A DNA stretch of 64,000 bases. Source: Archilochus colubris (taxonomy: Eukaryota > Chordata > Aves > Apodiformes > Trochilidae). The notes under the pieces are model-generated. The model saw only the letters and a program-made list of their open reading frames with translations, searched no databases and had not been told where the DNA came from. The translations under genes were made by a program, and so were the position numbers. The stretch spans positions 63,245,810 through 63,309,809 of the forward strand of contig CM041083.1 of NCBI GenBank assembly GCA_023079485.1. Direction: 5' to 3'. Positions 11,057 to 22,334 of this stretch are shown here, piece after piece (position 1 is the stretch's first letter; every line of letters starts with the position of its first letter).

Positions 11057-11075
11057 CCAAACCTGCTTTTGTTGA

Positions 11076-13541
11076 GCTGTGGGTTTTCTTGTTGAGCAGC
11101 AGGTTCCAACTTCTACGTCCTCTTCCTGGAGTGGTTTTTAACTGTTACCCAATTTATCCGCTTATGGCAGGAAAGTACAAGAAACCCATTTTAATCAGAC
11201 CCTGTAACTTCTCAAAAGCAGTTGCCAGTGCTGAGCCTTTGGCCTTTTAGTTGTGTACTTTGAACCAAGGTACGATAGAGAATAATAAAGAAATTAATCC
11301 TCTTTATGAGAGGAAGGGATGAAGGGGAGGGTAAAGCTGTGAAGGATGATGCTTAAGCAGTAAGATTGCTCTTATGGCTGAGCCTGTCAAGAAGTTACCA
11401 AATAGCAGAGAAATCTGCTGAGCTGTGACAGTCAAGATTTGATGGTGGTTCTTGTGTAATGAACAGGTGGAGCTCCACCAGGTGTGGTTCTTTTGCTTCC
11501 TTTTGGTAGTGAAGCTCAAGCAGGCTGTGCTGCAAGGGCTGGGGCAGCCCTGTCCCAGGTACAGAAAGGTTCTGTTCCTTTTTCTGATGGGTCCCTTACC
11601 CTCCTCTGGGGTGGAAGGGAGAAGGGGCTGTAGATGCATATTTTGGGATGGAATTCCTATTATACAACAGTATATGCAGTAGGAGGAGAGTGGAACTATA
11701 CAGAGCCATTCCCAAACAGCTGTACACTTGTAGGAATTATTTGGTACTTCTAAACAGGAATTGCTGATGCATTTCTTTCCATTTTCAGAAGAGCTTTTGT
11801 TATGAGTCATGCTGTGCAAGGCCTTAAAGGGGGGAGAAGCTCCAAGTTTTACTGCCCTTTGCAAAGAGACCAATCCTCAGAAGCATGTTATGGGATTTCT
11901 TAGAGGAGAAAAGTCCTCTTGAGTATCCAGTCCTCTTAGAGGAGCCATGGATACAGCTGCACTGTTTATGTTCATAGAGTCAAGAGAGCCGATGCAGTTC
12001 TGCTTGAGAATTTTATTTTTTTTTTCATTGTAAAAGTTTAGAGCAGCTTTTGAATACAGTAATTCTGAATGTCTGCACATTCCCTTCCTAACAGGTATCT
12101 GGTTTCAATAGTGAGTGCATGACTCAAACGTGTGGTATGTATTCCTTGTCTGAGCTGTTCTGAAGGCAGCACTGAACTGGGAGAGAAACTAGAATGGTGT
12201 AAAGTGAAACTATTTTCTAGATGTAATCTAGTACAGTTAATTATAATATGTCCTATCTTTCCATGCTAAACTCAATCCTTACTCTTTGTCCTGTTGAGAA
12301 GATAATTAGATAGTAGAGGATCTTTTAAGGAAAAAGATGAAGTGATGAAGGTAAAGTAGCTGGAGCAGGAATAAATGCTGAATACTTTAATGTATTTGCA
12401 TGTAGACAGCATTAAGAGACTTGCCCAAATAGAGCAGTGCTGGCAAAGCACAGGAACAAGTATCTGTTTCAAATCTGACACTGATCTTAGGGCTGAACTA
12501 ATCAAAGAGTTTTTGTGTGAATTTCCCTGGTCCAGCTCATAAATCCCAGTTCTGAGGTGGTATCCTCCTCTCCAGCACTCCACTTCTGAAAAATATGGCT
12601 GTATCCAGTTTGAAATACTGTTCTAAAAAGGTTTCCATTTACCTTCTTACTGGAAGGAACAGCTGTTGCTTTGCTCCAGGCTTTAAAACCCACTTGAAAT
12701 TTTCTGTTGCCCATCTTTAAGCAAATGCAAGGCTCTGCATTCTCTTGCTTCCTACTTGTAAGTACTCAGAAGGCATTCACTTTTTTGAGCTTGCTAAACA
12801 GGGAATGATTTGTAATAGTTTGAAGGCATGAATAGTATAAAGGCATGAACAGCTACAAGGGTGGTGTGTATTTCATGTTTATTTTTATATGGAAAAGGGC
12901 TGAAATATTTAAAATCAAAATTGCAGCTCACATTCATTTTTACAAAGGGTCCAGGCAAACATGGTCTGAGATGCTTCGTGCAGCACCTCAGCAGCAGTCC
13001 CAGCATGATCCCACCCCAGAGCCCTGTTGTGCTGGCACCGCTGAATGTGCTGCTCCTGCACTGGGGTCCCAAATGCCTGAGGAGGAGCCATAGGGCTCTG
13101 GGCCCATTTGTGCAGCCACAAGGCAAAGGGCTTCATGCCTTCAGGCTTTGTCATCTGACCATACTCCCATTTTACTAAAAATGTCTTTTCTCCGTGCTGA
13201 AATGCAGCACTGAGGGAGAAAGAAGCTATGAATTTACTTAATAATTTTAAATACTTTTAACATTTTGGGCAAATGACATGTAATGTCAGCTTGTAATCCA
13301 GCCACAAGTCTAATGCTGCAGCAGCATGAGTGATTGCTTGTTTATGGAAAGACACCTTTGAAACATTTAGTAACCTCAAAGTACAATAATTTCTTGCTGG
13401 CTGTATTAAGCTCTTCTGTGTTGCTTCACTATTGTGTAAAGGAAAATCCATTAATGCATTAGATTTCCTCACATAATTTTAACAGCCAACTGCAGTTTTC
13501 CGATGTAATCCGGTCTGGAGGCCGCGATAGCACCTGGTGCC
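11076..13541. other. WNK1-RAD52 convergent gap incl. RAD52 3'UTR
   Basis: About 2.5 kb between the two 3' ends. The part next to RAD52 should be its 3'UTR; a minus-strand AATAAA at 12878-12883 would make that about 0.66 kb. I recognise no gene, RNA or interspersed repeat in the rest. Confidence 0.6.
12878..12883 (-). terminator. RAD52: Candidate RAD52 poly(A) signal
   Basis: Minus-strand AATAAA (TTTATT on plus) 660 nt past the RAD52 stop. It is the first canonical hexamer in that direction that I found. Another lies at 12012-12017. Confidence 0.45.
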
Positions 13542-13600
13542 TTACGTAGGTTCCAGTCTCCTTTTCTTCAAGCTTTGACTTCTCCTGTGGGGGCTGTACT
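13542..13600 (-). CDS. RAD52: RAD52 last coding exon (basic tail, nuclear localisation)
   Basis: A short exon with acceptor CTCCCTGTTTGGCAG. It encodes (E)[18 protein letters not shown] and stop TAA at 13544-13542. It aligns with the human tail ESHRKSQDMKKRKYDPS, so the exon is recognised despite its size. KKRR is the likely nuclear localisation signal at residues 413-416. Confidence 0.88.
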
Positions 13601-16600
13601 CTGCCAAACAGGGAGATTGTGAGAAACTGAAGTTTCATAAAGCTTTTTTCTGCTCCTAAAAGTGCTTCTCAATTCTTTTTCTAGCTCCTCCTTGAAAGGA
13701 CAGTTGGATGGAAAATCCAGCTGGTTCTCCTAGCCCACTATCCCAGCATCTGCAGCCACGTCCGAGACAAGAGATGTTTCTCCCACTCCAGTTTACTGAT
13801 CTAACAGCACTGCTTTCACAGCCAAGGAACACTGTTAGGACAGAACTCAAGTCATTTTTGGCAGCACATACCTGGGGTGTTCTGGTTGGCAGAGCTGCTA
13901 TTGCTCACAACTGTAGCAGAAGGCTGCAATTGTGCAAATCTAGCAGCAGCTTTGTGATGATTTGTTCTGTGTGGTGTCCTGTTACGAGTAGTCATTTGAT
14001 GATGTCCGTGGGGTGTTTCAGATGTCTGCTGTCCAGCGGGTGGATTTGTCATTTTATGACCCATTATCTTAAAATCAATGCTCTCCAGGGAAATGTCCCA
14101 AAGTTCAGGATCATCTAGAGCAAATGTAAAGGTGATCAAACTAAAGATGATAGTACTGGACTACAGAAATTACACTAACTCCAGGATCAGCCCTCTCTTC
14201 TACAAGTGGTGGCCATCACAAAAGTAAAACTGTAAAGCATCTTTAGTGTTAGTGCATAGCAGGAAAATGGTACCACCCCCTGTGCACTGGATTTAACCAG
14301 CATCCAGGCACCGTGCTGTAAGTGTGACCCAAACAGTCATGGTTAACACAGCCCCTCAGCCCCACAAATGTTCTGTTTCTGTGCAATATTACTTGAGGAA
14401 AAGGGTTTACTGAGTGTGTGCAACAACTCTCAACTGAAAAGCAGCGTGTGCAGCCCTCCATCGTGATGGACATTGTTTCTCTGCCACTCAAGCAAGGCCT
14501 GCATTATGAAGATCAGACTTGTACTCCTGCCTCTTCAGACCTTCTACCTTTACACTGTGCTCCGAAGAATTGATTTAAATGCCTCAGTGATTCAACACTC
14601 ATCACTTTTTGACTGACCTGCAAAGAACTCCTCTTCTATCGCTGGCTCCTGCTGTTCTGCTGCTGGAGTGCTGTGCTGTACAGGAGCATCAGGCGTTGCT
14701 GGACAGAGGTAACACAAGAAGGAAGTAGTATTAGAAATACATAAGAACCCTTTTACTCCTTCTTAGCAGAGCACAAGTCTCGTATATTATGCTGCAGCTG
14801 CCACAAGGTACCTTCTTTTTTTGTCTTCCTAAAGCTGTTTCTGTTTTGGTAGCAGTATGTGGAATGGGAAGATTCTGTACCTGACGACAGCTGATAAAAG
14901 CATCTAGGTTTTGTTTTTGCCTATTTACCCTATCCCCATCTTCCTGCTTACCACACAGCTGTCCAGACTCCCCCATGACTGAAGAGCAACATGAGAAACT
15001 AAGGCAGTGCCTTTTTGCCTGCAGCCACCTCAGCGAAGTGCTGCAACCTCAGCACAGGTGCAGCCTGTTAATGGTACTGACATCAGCTGCTGTGCTTCAT
15101 GGAGCTCTAGGGTGTTTGTAAAGTTGTAGTTTTAATGATGTGGTTTTAAAGCTGACATTCCTGTCACTTCATGGTGGGGTTGGGAGAAATAATCCTCCTT
15201 CCTGTGCCCTCAGATGTGTGTTGATAGTACAATACCAGAGCAAATGAAGCTGATGGGGCTCCTATACTGAGGGTGACACAGGCCTCCCCAGCAGCTACCA
15301 TTAGAATTGTCAGCTTTAAATGCCAGGCCTTACCCTGTTTGCTGCCAGGAGTAACTGCTGGAACCTGCTGCTTTTTCTCCATCTGTTCCCGGAACTGTTG
15401 CTGCAGGAGCTTTTGTCGCAGTTTCCGCTGGTAAGTGGCATCACACTCCGTAGCTGAGGAGTCTGCACTTCTGTCCCTCCCCCCAAGCCAGGACAAAGTC
15501 AAACACGATTTCAGCAATGACATTTTATGAAGAAGGAAACAATTGCATAAAGAAATAACACCAAGGAAAATCCACTTAACTAGCATTGCGTGGCATCTTC
15601 CAAATAGGGCTTTGTGTTTTAAAAGGTACAGTAACTTCTCATACAGCTAACAAAACAAATTTATAACAGCAGTCTCACCTGGAACCATCTGGCTGTTTCT
15701 GATCCACTGTCACTACAGCAGCCTCTGTCTGACCAGGCTTACAAGCAGATGCTGTCTCACAATGCTGTCTTCCTCCTGCATTCTCCCTGTCCAAACAGCT
15801 GCTGTATCTTGCTTTCTCTATTTCAGGTTCATAGTCTTGTCTTTTAGCTTTGACCAAATCTAACTCAGGGGGCATCTAGTAAAAGAAAACATATTAATGA
15901 ATTTCCTTCATTAAATATGCACAGACTTTTTTGAAAAGTACTGTTGAAAAATGTAGTTTATTTTCTTTGTTAGGAAACTGAAATGCATTTTCAGTACAAA
16001 AACATTCAGTTAATCATTGAATCAGTTGATGCAGAATTCTACAGCTTCTCAGACAGCCTGAAGTTTTAGTTTTGCTATTTCCACGTTTGTATTAAAGGCC
16101 ATGGCAAACCTTCACTCAGCTCTGCAGTTGTGAGGTCACTGAGGAAGCTTCACCATTCTCGTTTCATTAAAGACGGGATGGTTTGGCTCTGTGATTTTAC
16201 AAATTCATGGGACAGTGATCCTGGCAAAGCAGAGTTAGAGTGCTAACTTCACTTGGCAAGGTGTCACTTTGGATCTGCTTCTACAGGCTAAGCTAGCTAG
16301 ATAGAACCCACCTAACAGCTCTAAGCTGCCTTAGTGGAGTTTGGTAAACCCTGGTATGATGAAGGCAACCTTGCTATGAAACTCCATGGATCAGCAGTTA
16401 TAAAAAGTTTACTTTCTCCTCTATGAGCAAGGTAGATTACTGCCTAAAAACCTACTGCCCTCCACTGGTACATGTCAGGAGCTAAAAAAGGTTGATGTTT
16501 ATTGCTGAAATGAAACCTCAGTCACAGTCAGGACTGTTTAATATTACAAAAAGTGCTGTGTTACCTCACAGCATACTTAAAAATTGTGATAGCTCTAAAA

Positions 16601-19600
16601 GAATGAGGTTGAAGTATGGTTGTCACTGATGAAGATGTAAATCACAATTTCTTGTCTCTCTCTGGACCTAAGACCTGCACAAGAGGTATTTCTCCATGGT
16701 GCTGGTTACCTCGAAGAGCTCACTGCCTAGTGCTTCACAGAGTAAAGTAACTGCAGCTCTTCTAGTGTAAAAATTTCCAAATTGTAAAAATTTAGATTAG
16801 ATGTAAAATGTCAAGGAATAACTCAAACAGTTCATATGAAATATCAGGGAAAGGCTATTGGTCTTATAGCTGGAAACACTGAGAGTTGAGATGCATTCAT
16901 ATCATTCTTTATAATTTTTTTGATATGAAGGACTAGGAGCAACACACATCTTGCAGTCCCTGCCCTCACAGCCCATGTACTGCACCTGACGTGGAAGTTT
17001 ATTCACAGCTCGTAGGTAGTCTTTGTCTAGGATGCAGTTCCCAAGAGCATTCCCAAAGCACCTGAGAAATAAGAGAGCTCACTGTTGACTGAAAATAATA
17101 GTTAATTCTCAAGGAACTTCTGAAAACATACAAGCACTGTTCTTCACTTACTTGAGTGCCCTCTTCAGTCCATCTGTTACTGCCTCCTTCCTTGCCTTTT
17201 CTAGGGACAAGGCCTTAGACTTTAAACCTTCACTGACTCCATACCCCACATCTTCATGGTATGAACCATCCTGCAGTAAAATTTTTAAAATAGTAAGTAT
17301 AGGGGAATTTCTGCACATACAGCATTTCTTAAGAGAAGCTGTGCTTTCCTAGGCCTGATTACTTGCTCTTAGCTGGTTGCTCTATAGCAAGGTGAATGTG
17401 CAGGACACTTTGGACACCACCAGCTTCTCTAGTGTCATTACTGACCTTGAGAACTACAATTTGATCTACAGATTAACTTTCATTCCCAGCTTCAGGAAAT
17501 TGCTCAGCTATAGATAGTGTAAACAAAAAACCCATTTACCTTAAGCTGAACTTTCACAAATGCACAGACTCCCACATAGAATCTGCCATTGTTGAGGTCA
17601 ACGAAGTCTAAGGGAGGGAAAAGGAACATCATAAATAATACAAAAGACTGTTGATCCACATTTAGTACTTCTGTCCTTTGCAAACATTCATAAATCTGTA
17701 CTCTCCTTGCTGAATGTACACGAGATGCTTCTATAAAATTGAGCATGACTTGCAAAATATTAATGGTAGTTTGAGAATTGTGAGTTGCATGTATGGTCTG
17801 CACATGTTATGTGTGACTTTTATACTTTCTGGTTCTCAGTGGCTAGACCTGGCACACACACTTAGAATAATGACTATGACATGTTCCAGTGCAAGATCTA
17901 AAAAGAAAACAGCAGCTCTGTTGTTATTAAATCTGTCTCATTCTTACCAAATGCTTAGATACTTGGAAATTCCACATGCCTGCCCCAGGCTCTCTGAAGA
18001 CTCTAAGACAATACCATAGTCATCTGAGAGACTTTTCCCTCAGGGCCTCACAGTGAAACAAGAGGAAAGACTCTTTATCTTCAAGCTACTTACCAACATT
18101 CTGCTGAGTAACTGAATGAGCCCAGCCATTGAAGCCAAACATCTCATTGGCCAGACTGATTACCTTGTGCCCCTCAATGTAACAGACCTGAAAAGAAAAG
18201 CATTTATATAGAAATACATTCACATGTGAACACATACATACATGCTTTATTTTAAAGAGGGATTACACACATCATCTTACACTGAGGAAACCTAGCTACA
18301 GTTCTAGGTTCAGGTAACGTGGGTATAAGGATGATGGTACAGCTTTCAGCTCTCTCTTCTAGCACTTCTAGCACCTCTTCTACGGGTGTTGATATGACAA
18401 ATATGATTTAATCAAGGGAAGGCTGAGCTACTGGGCACTAAAGAGGGTAAAATGCAGCCAGTGTTACATGATACTCCATATATTGAAATTCTGATAAAAA
18501 AAGAGAAAGGCCTCAATGTTCCACAAGTAGATAAGTATTTCCTTGTTAAGGATGAAGCTCTGAAAAGTTAAATCTTTTTTTTAAAACACAGAAAGAAACC
18601 TGTGATCAGTAAAAAAATTATGATATGCTGACATTGCTTTTGTATCTGAACATTGAATTACTAATGGGAAATTAACTTTAAAAAAGGAAAGAGCATTATT
18701 GGAATTTTTTTTACCCTCGTTTGCCTGGGGAAAAAACACAAGTTGAAACAGCTATGCATTCTTCTTCATACCTTTTGTCCTCCTCCAGCTTGCCGACTGC
18801 TGATATATTCTGGACCCAGTCTCTGACGAAGGGCATCCTGGATAGCTTGATACTCACTTGCTGTGTATTGATACTTGACCAAAAAAAGAAAAAAGATAAG
18901 ATTAATCTTGACACTCTCCTTATTTTAGCTCCCTCTCTTCTCCTGAAATCGCTTTTTTATCTTAATTTTCTATGTTGTCTTTTCCAGAGGTGTGTGATCC
19001 ATTTTTCAGAATCAGGATGTAGCAGACAAGAAGAGACTTCAGGTGGTATGTAAACATTATGTTAGTGCATTATACTGATTCGGTTTTTTTCCTCTTACTC
19101 TGGAATTATAGTTTTAATTATTGAGCTGTATTTATTTCTCATTTCTCATAACTATCACATTAGAAGAACTGAGAGAGCCAGGCCTAACAGTTTTCTACTG
19201 AAATCTTAATGCAGTGATAATGCTTGTGAAGGTTGCCAGGAATGCACATTAAGCTTATAGTTCAGCTCTCCAAAATAAAACATACTATCTCTGTGTCCAA
19301 CAAGAACAGTGTATTTTAAAACTCCAAGAAAAACAAAACTAATTCTAATACCAGATGCTGCTAGGGCAGTGAAGAGAGCAGATCAGACAAGCAATTAAGA
19401 AGAGTTCCTTGAGGAGTGTTTAGCAAATTCCCCTCATGCAGGGAACATCCTTTAAATAACTACAACATCACTGCTATCATTGGTTATCTCCAGAATCAGA
19501 GGAAGCTTAAAGCATTGTAACTTTTCCTCCTTGTCATAGTAGGAATATAATTTACAATCTGTAAAGGTTAGAGAAGCCTAAATGCATACTTAGGGATTCA

Positions 19601-20023
19601 AGCTCTGAAAAGTTTGTAGCTTCTGTAGTAGTTTCTGAATCAGTACTTAGAATGGGTGTAAGCATGATTCAGGCCATCTGGGAATCAGAGAGAATAAAAT
19701 GAAACCACTTTTAAGAAACAAAATAGAAAGCTTTTGTGAAGAATCCAGAGCAATTTATTGTAACTGGAGGCATGACAAAGCTATCAAGGAGGTAAATGCA
19801 ATGTACAAATAGGTATAGCCTAGCTAGCATTATGTATATGACTTCAGCCTTACTGTATCCCACTTAAAAATTAGTAAATATGCAGATTTCCAGAAGCATA
19901 AAACTTCCATTTCCCTCTAGGGCAAACAAAACTGACCTGTCCAAAGCAAGCAACTGAATTACTACTGCTGGAACTATTGCTGCTGAGGTGGTTTTCAGTG
20001 TCTTTCCCGTGGTTTTCAGGCAT
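13542..20023 (-). CDS. RAD52: RAD52 complete coding region, 11 exons, 420 aa
   Basis: RAD52 is the nuclear ring-forming protein that binds ssDNA, anneals complementary strands and interacts with RPA and RAD51 in homologous recombination. Coding exons on the minus strand, in transcript order: 20023-19937, 18873-18772, 18187-18094, 17607-17540, 17270-17152, 17061-16986, 15875-15679, 15470-15334, 14698-14618, 14114-13872, 13600-13542. The joined length is 1263 nt, an exact multiple of three ending in TAA, and every intron has GT/AG ends. The N-terminal annealing domain (residues about 25-182) is strongly conserved; the C-terminal half is diverged except the QRKLRQK...QQQFRE helix and the basic tail [10 protein letters not shown]. 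The human protein is 418 aa, so the length is normal. Confidence 0.95.
13872..14114 (-). CDS. RAD52: RAD52 coding exon (variable C-terminal region)
   Basis: A 243-nt exon, residues about 321-401. The acceptor is TTTGCTCTAG and the donor CCAG|GTATGT. It begins [15 protein letters not shown] and contains [10 protein letters not shown], matching human QMVTQNRTPH, then SSANQNTP. Low conservation elsewhere is typical of this half of RAD52. Confidence 0.85.
14115..14617 (-). other. RAD52: RAD52 intron
   Basis: A 503-nt intron. Nothing recognised inside. Confidence 0.8.
14618..14698 (-). CDS. RAD52: RAD52 coding exon (acidic/Gln-rich linker)
   Basis: An 81-nt exon, residues 294-321, with acceptor CTCTGTCCAG and donor GCAG|GTCAGT. 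It encodes [18 protein letters not shown] and ends IEEEFFA, aligning with human PPVTHSTPVTVSEPLLEKDFLAG. It falls in the region reported to contact RAD51. Confidence 0.85.
14699..15333 (-). other. RAD52: RAD52 intron
   Basis: A 635-nt intron with donor GTAAGG. No repeat or RNA gene seen. Confidence 0.8.
15334..15470 (-). CDS. RAD52: RAD52 coding exon (RPA-contact helix)
   Basis: A 137-nt exon, residues 248-294. It encodes [20 protein letters not shown], then [15 protein letters not shown]. The basic/Gln-rich helix aligns with the RPA-binding region of human RAD52 (about 221-280). Two acceptors six bases apart are possible: GACAG|A at 15470 (chosen because C precedes AG) or GGAG|G at 15476, which would add Asp-Arg. 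Confidence 0.88.
15679..15875 (-). CDS. RAD52: RAD52 coding exon
   Basis: A 197-nt exon, residues 183-248. It begins [20 protein letters not shown] and continues KARYSSC, aligning with human [27 protein letters not shown]. The acceptor is TTTTACTAG and the donor CCAG|GTGAGA. The later part is specific to this lineage. Confidence 0.92.
15876..16985 (-). other. RAD52: RAD52 intron
   Basis: A 1.1-kb intron. Unique-looking AT-rich sequence with no recognised element. Confidence 0.8.
16986..17061 (-). CDS. RAD52: RAD52 coding exon (end of annealing domain)
   Basis: A 76-nt exon, residues 157-182. It encodes [19 protein letters not shown] then NKLPRQ, nearly the same as human [25 protein letters not shown]. 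Acceptor TTCTCAG and donor CAG|GTGCAG. The codon split with the previous exon is AA|G (Lys157). Confidence 0.95.
17152..17270 (-). CDS. RAD52: RAD52 coding exon (DNA-binding groove)
   Basis: A 119-nt exon, residues 118-157. It encodes [20 protein letters not shown], then [20 protein letters not shown]153 and R154 correspond to human K152/R153 in the ssDNA groove, and K134 to human K133. The position of human R156 is Lys here. Donor CTCAA|GTAAGT. Confidence 0.95.
17540..17607 (-). CDS. RAD52: RAD52 coding exon
   Basis: A 68-nt exon, residues 95-117, encoding (D)[19 protein letters not shown] then QLK. It matches human [19 protein letters not shown]. Human K102, a residue of the outer DNA-binding site, is Arg103 here. 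Acceptor CTCCCTTAG and donor AAG|GTAAAT. Confidence 0.95.
17608..18093 (-). other. RAD52: RAD52 intron
   Basis: A 486-nt intron with donor GTAAGT. Nothing recognised. Confidence 0.8.
18094..18187 (-). CDS. RAD52: RAD52 coding exon
   Basis: A 94-nt exon, residues 64-95. It encodes [20 protein letters not shown], then [11 protein letters not shown]. Tyr66 matches human Y65 of the inner DNA-binding groove. Acceptor TTTTCAG. Confidence 0.95.
18188..18771 (-). other. RAD52: RAD52 intron
   Basis: A 584-nt intron. No recognised content. Confidence 0.8.
18772..18873 (-). CDS. RAD52: RAD52 coding exon
   Basis: A 102-nt, phase 0-0 exon, residues 30-63. It encodes [20 protein letters not shown], then [14 protein letters not shown]. 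Arg56 matches human R55 in the ssDNA groove. The acceptor TTTTTTTGGTCAAG is weak (AAG). The first residue is Tyr where human has Cys29. Confidence 0.93.
18874..19936 (-). other. RAD52: RAD52 intron
   Basis: A 1.06-kb intron with donor GTCAGT. No repeat or RNA gene seen. Confidence 0.8.
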
Positions 20024-20025
20024 CC
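19937..20025 (-). CDS. RAD52: RAD52 first coding exon with start codon
   Basis: The acceptor TTCTCTTTAG|GG is followed at once by ATG (20023-20021), so only two bases of 5'UTR lie in this exon. It encodes [16 protein letters not shown], a Ser/Asn run, then SVACFGQ, aligning with human SVLCFGQ. The N-terminal 24 residues are not conserved, as usual for RAD52. The frame upstream of the ATG is intron, so this start is the only reasonable one. Confidence 0.93.
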
Positions 20026-22334
20026 CTAAAGAGAAAATACAAACACTGAAGATAACAGAACTAATGGTCTGCATGAAGCAGCCAAAATACTGTTGAAGTT
20101 CACTGCCAGTGAGTATAGCAATACTGCAGAATAGACATGTTTCACATGAAAATTATACATCCTAGCCCATGAAACTGCTGTAGCACCAGTTGGAATTTTG
20201 TTTTGTGATGTTGGTTCAGAGCAGTCAAAACTTTTCTTCTTAAATAACTTACACTATTGTAGGCAGCAATGGCTAGTTTCATCCCAGAAGAGACACTGTT
20301 CTGGTTTTCATCCATAAACCCAATAGGGGTGAGCCTAAATTAAACTACATGACAACAGGGAAACAAGTATTTGATTTACAGAACATCTGTTTACTTACTA
20401 GTAAAACAAAAACCTTAAAAAATTCAAGAGCATCTTGATCCTGCATAAAATCAGAGCTTAGAATAAAAATTAATCATCTCTCAAGTCCTTATTCTATACA
20501 CTGCAGTGGCAACAAATGGTGTTTCCCCCCCCTTTTAAGTGAATGTGAATGCATTGCACCATTATAAGTAAAAAAATACAAAATAAATTCCTCAGATTCT
20601 CAATTACTTTCAATATCTATTTATACTTACTCTGCTAAAAAACAGAGGTGAGTTTCTAAACTTTTACTTGTTTATACCCTGCCCTGTCAGTCTTTATTTT
20701 AGATGATAGTTTTTGACTGTAATCACACTGTCTTGTGCTAGGATGGCATCATATAAATTATGCTGAATTGAAAACCACAAAAAACCTGTACAAATGTTAT
20801 GAAGTTGTACTGATAATTCAGTAGATGGCACCCTTTTCCAAGCCAGTTTCCAACACCTACCAAGTACTGCATTACCACTCCTGCCCTGCCTGCTGGAGAG
20901 GTCTTGCTGAGCACTTCATACAACAGGCATGCAAAAGAGCTGCAGCAAGGCTTTTGTTTAAGCCCTCAGAGGTAATATTTTCTTGTATTTGCAGAAAAGC
21001 TTAGTACAACTGGTAGTCTGTCACAAAGACTTCTGCATGCAATACAAGGCAAATCAATATACAGCTGGAGAGGTCAAGACAGTTTGAGAAATGTCTGAAG
21101 TCTTCAGCAGGCAGTTGCTTGACAGCCAGTCAGAACCTGTCTAGTATTGCTTTTCTACTCTTCACCAGGTTTGGCACTTTTCTAAAAGAAGTTGGTTTTC
21201 TAGTTGCTAAACAAGGAAGCCAAAGTTTACTGAGAACTTTGCAAACAATTTTAAGAAAAAAAGATACTAGTTATTTCATTAGCAAGTATGAGCACTGGTT
21301 AACTATGCTCTTTGTAGCTAAAATTCTCCTTCATTTTGGGTGGCTATAATTATTCATCTCCAGTCCAAAAGCTGTACAATTGTACAATGTTTATACATTT
21401 GAATGTGTTTCAATCACAAGTTTACTTCAACTTGTGGTAAATACATCTGCTTTTGGAAGAGAACGTTTAGAAATTAGTCTTACCAGGAGATACACTTGTG
21501 ATTTAAGCAAGCTATTGCCCTTGTTAAACAGGGCAATACCGTCCTGAGACAATGAGAACAAAACAGTACCTGTGTGAGTGGTAGAGGAAGTTGGAGTTTG
21601 AACAATACTCCATTACTTTCCCCCCCCTCTAAGCAGCCTAAATCAGATGTTAACTATTATAAAGCCCTTGGAAAAAACCAACAAAATGTGTCCAGTTCCC
21701 TACATAGCCTATTACCAGTTTTGCCAGATTTTTATGTGCGATAGGTGGATGGCATCTGGAAGCAAAATTGCTTCAACTAAAACTAGTATATAGTCCTTTA
21801 CTGTTTTATAAACCACTGTCAGACTGAATTATTTAACAAGATATACATTTAATGAAGCACTGAATAAGATGTGGAAACTGATTCTGAATGAGAACAAGCA
21901 GTACAGAATTCTACTGAAAACATCTTCACATCACACAGTTTGAATCCAACAGATCAGATGCTGCCAGAGAATATCAACAACATACTTCTTTGCAATAAAT
22001 AGTTTAAAAACATGCCAGTGGTTTGTATTCAAATTATGCATTACTCTACTGCTTGTATGAAGGAGAGGGAGATGATGTAGGTTTTTTTCCCATCTGATGA
22101 ATTGCAGCACAGCAAAGCCTTCTGTCTCAAAGCAAGTGTCAGAGCTATAATTTAAAAATTATTTGAGTAGGAGTTTGGAAGGGAGAAAAGCTAATTTTGC
22201 AAATGGAATTATAAACCTACCTCAACACTAGAGCCAGGAACTAGGGAAGGCAAGACACTTCCAATCCTCAGTATTGTTTCCTCACTCTCTCTCTCCCCCC
22301 AATTTTTAACTTGCATGAAAGGAGGAGTAGGAAA

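Larger units (their letters stand above)
8248..11075 (+). other. WNK1: WNK1 3' untranslated region
   Basis: The untranslated tail after TAA. AATAAA signals lie at 9059, 10766, 10897 and 11051, so the UTR could be about 0.8, 2.5, 2.7 or 2.8 kb. It contains T/G-rich low-complexity DNA (9652-9722, 10650-10680) and a perfect palindrome at 9764-9787. The distal end is an estimate. Reading frames here, including a 235-codon antisense one, are not recognisable proteins. Confidence 0.7.

Noticed and set aside
11304..11873. 189-codon minus-strand frame between WNK1 and RAD52
   Set aside because: No domain, no conserved start context, and it lies in the intergenic or 3'UTR zone.
13656..13850. Cysteine-rich minus-strand frame just after the RAD52 QNTP exon, as an alternative C-terminus
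   Set aside because: The exon at 13600-13542 fits the human tail residue by residue and has a better acceptor, so this frame is most likely intronic.
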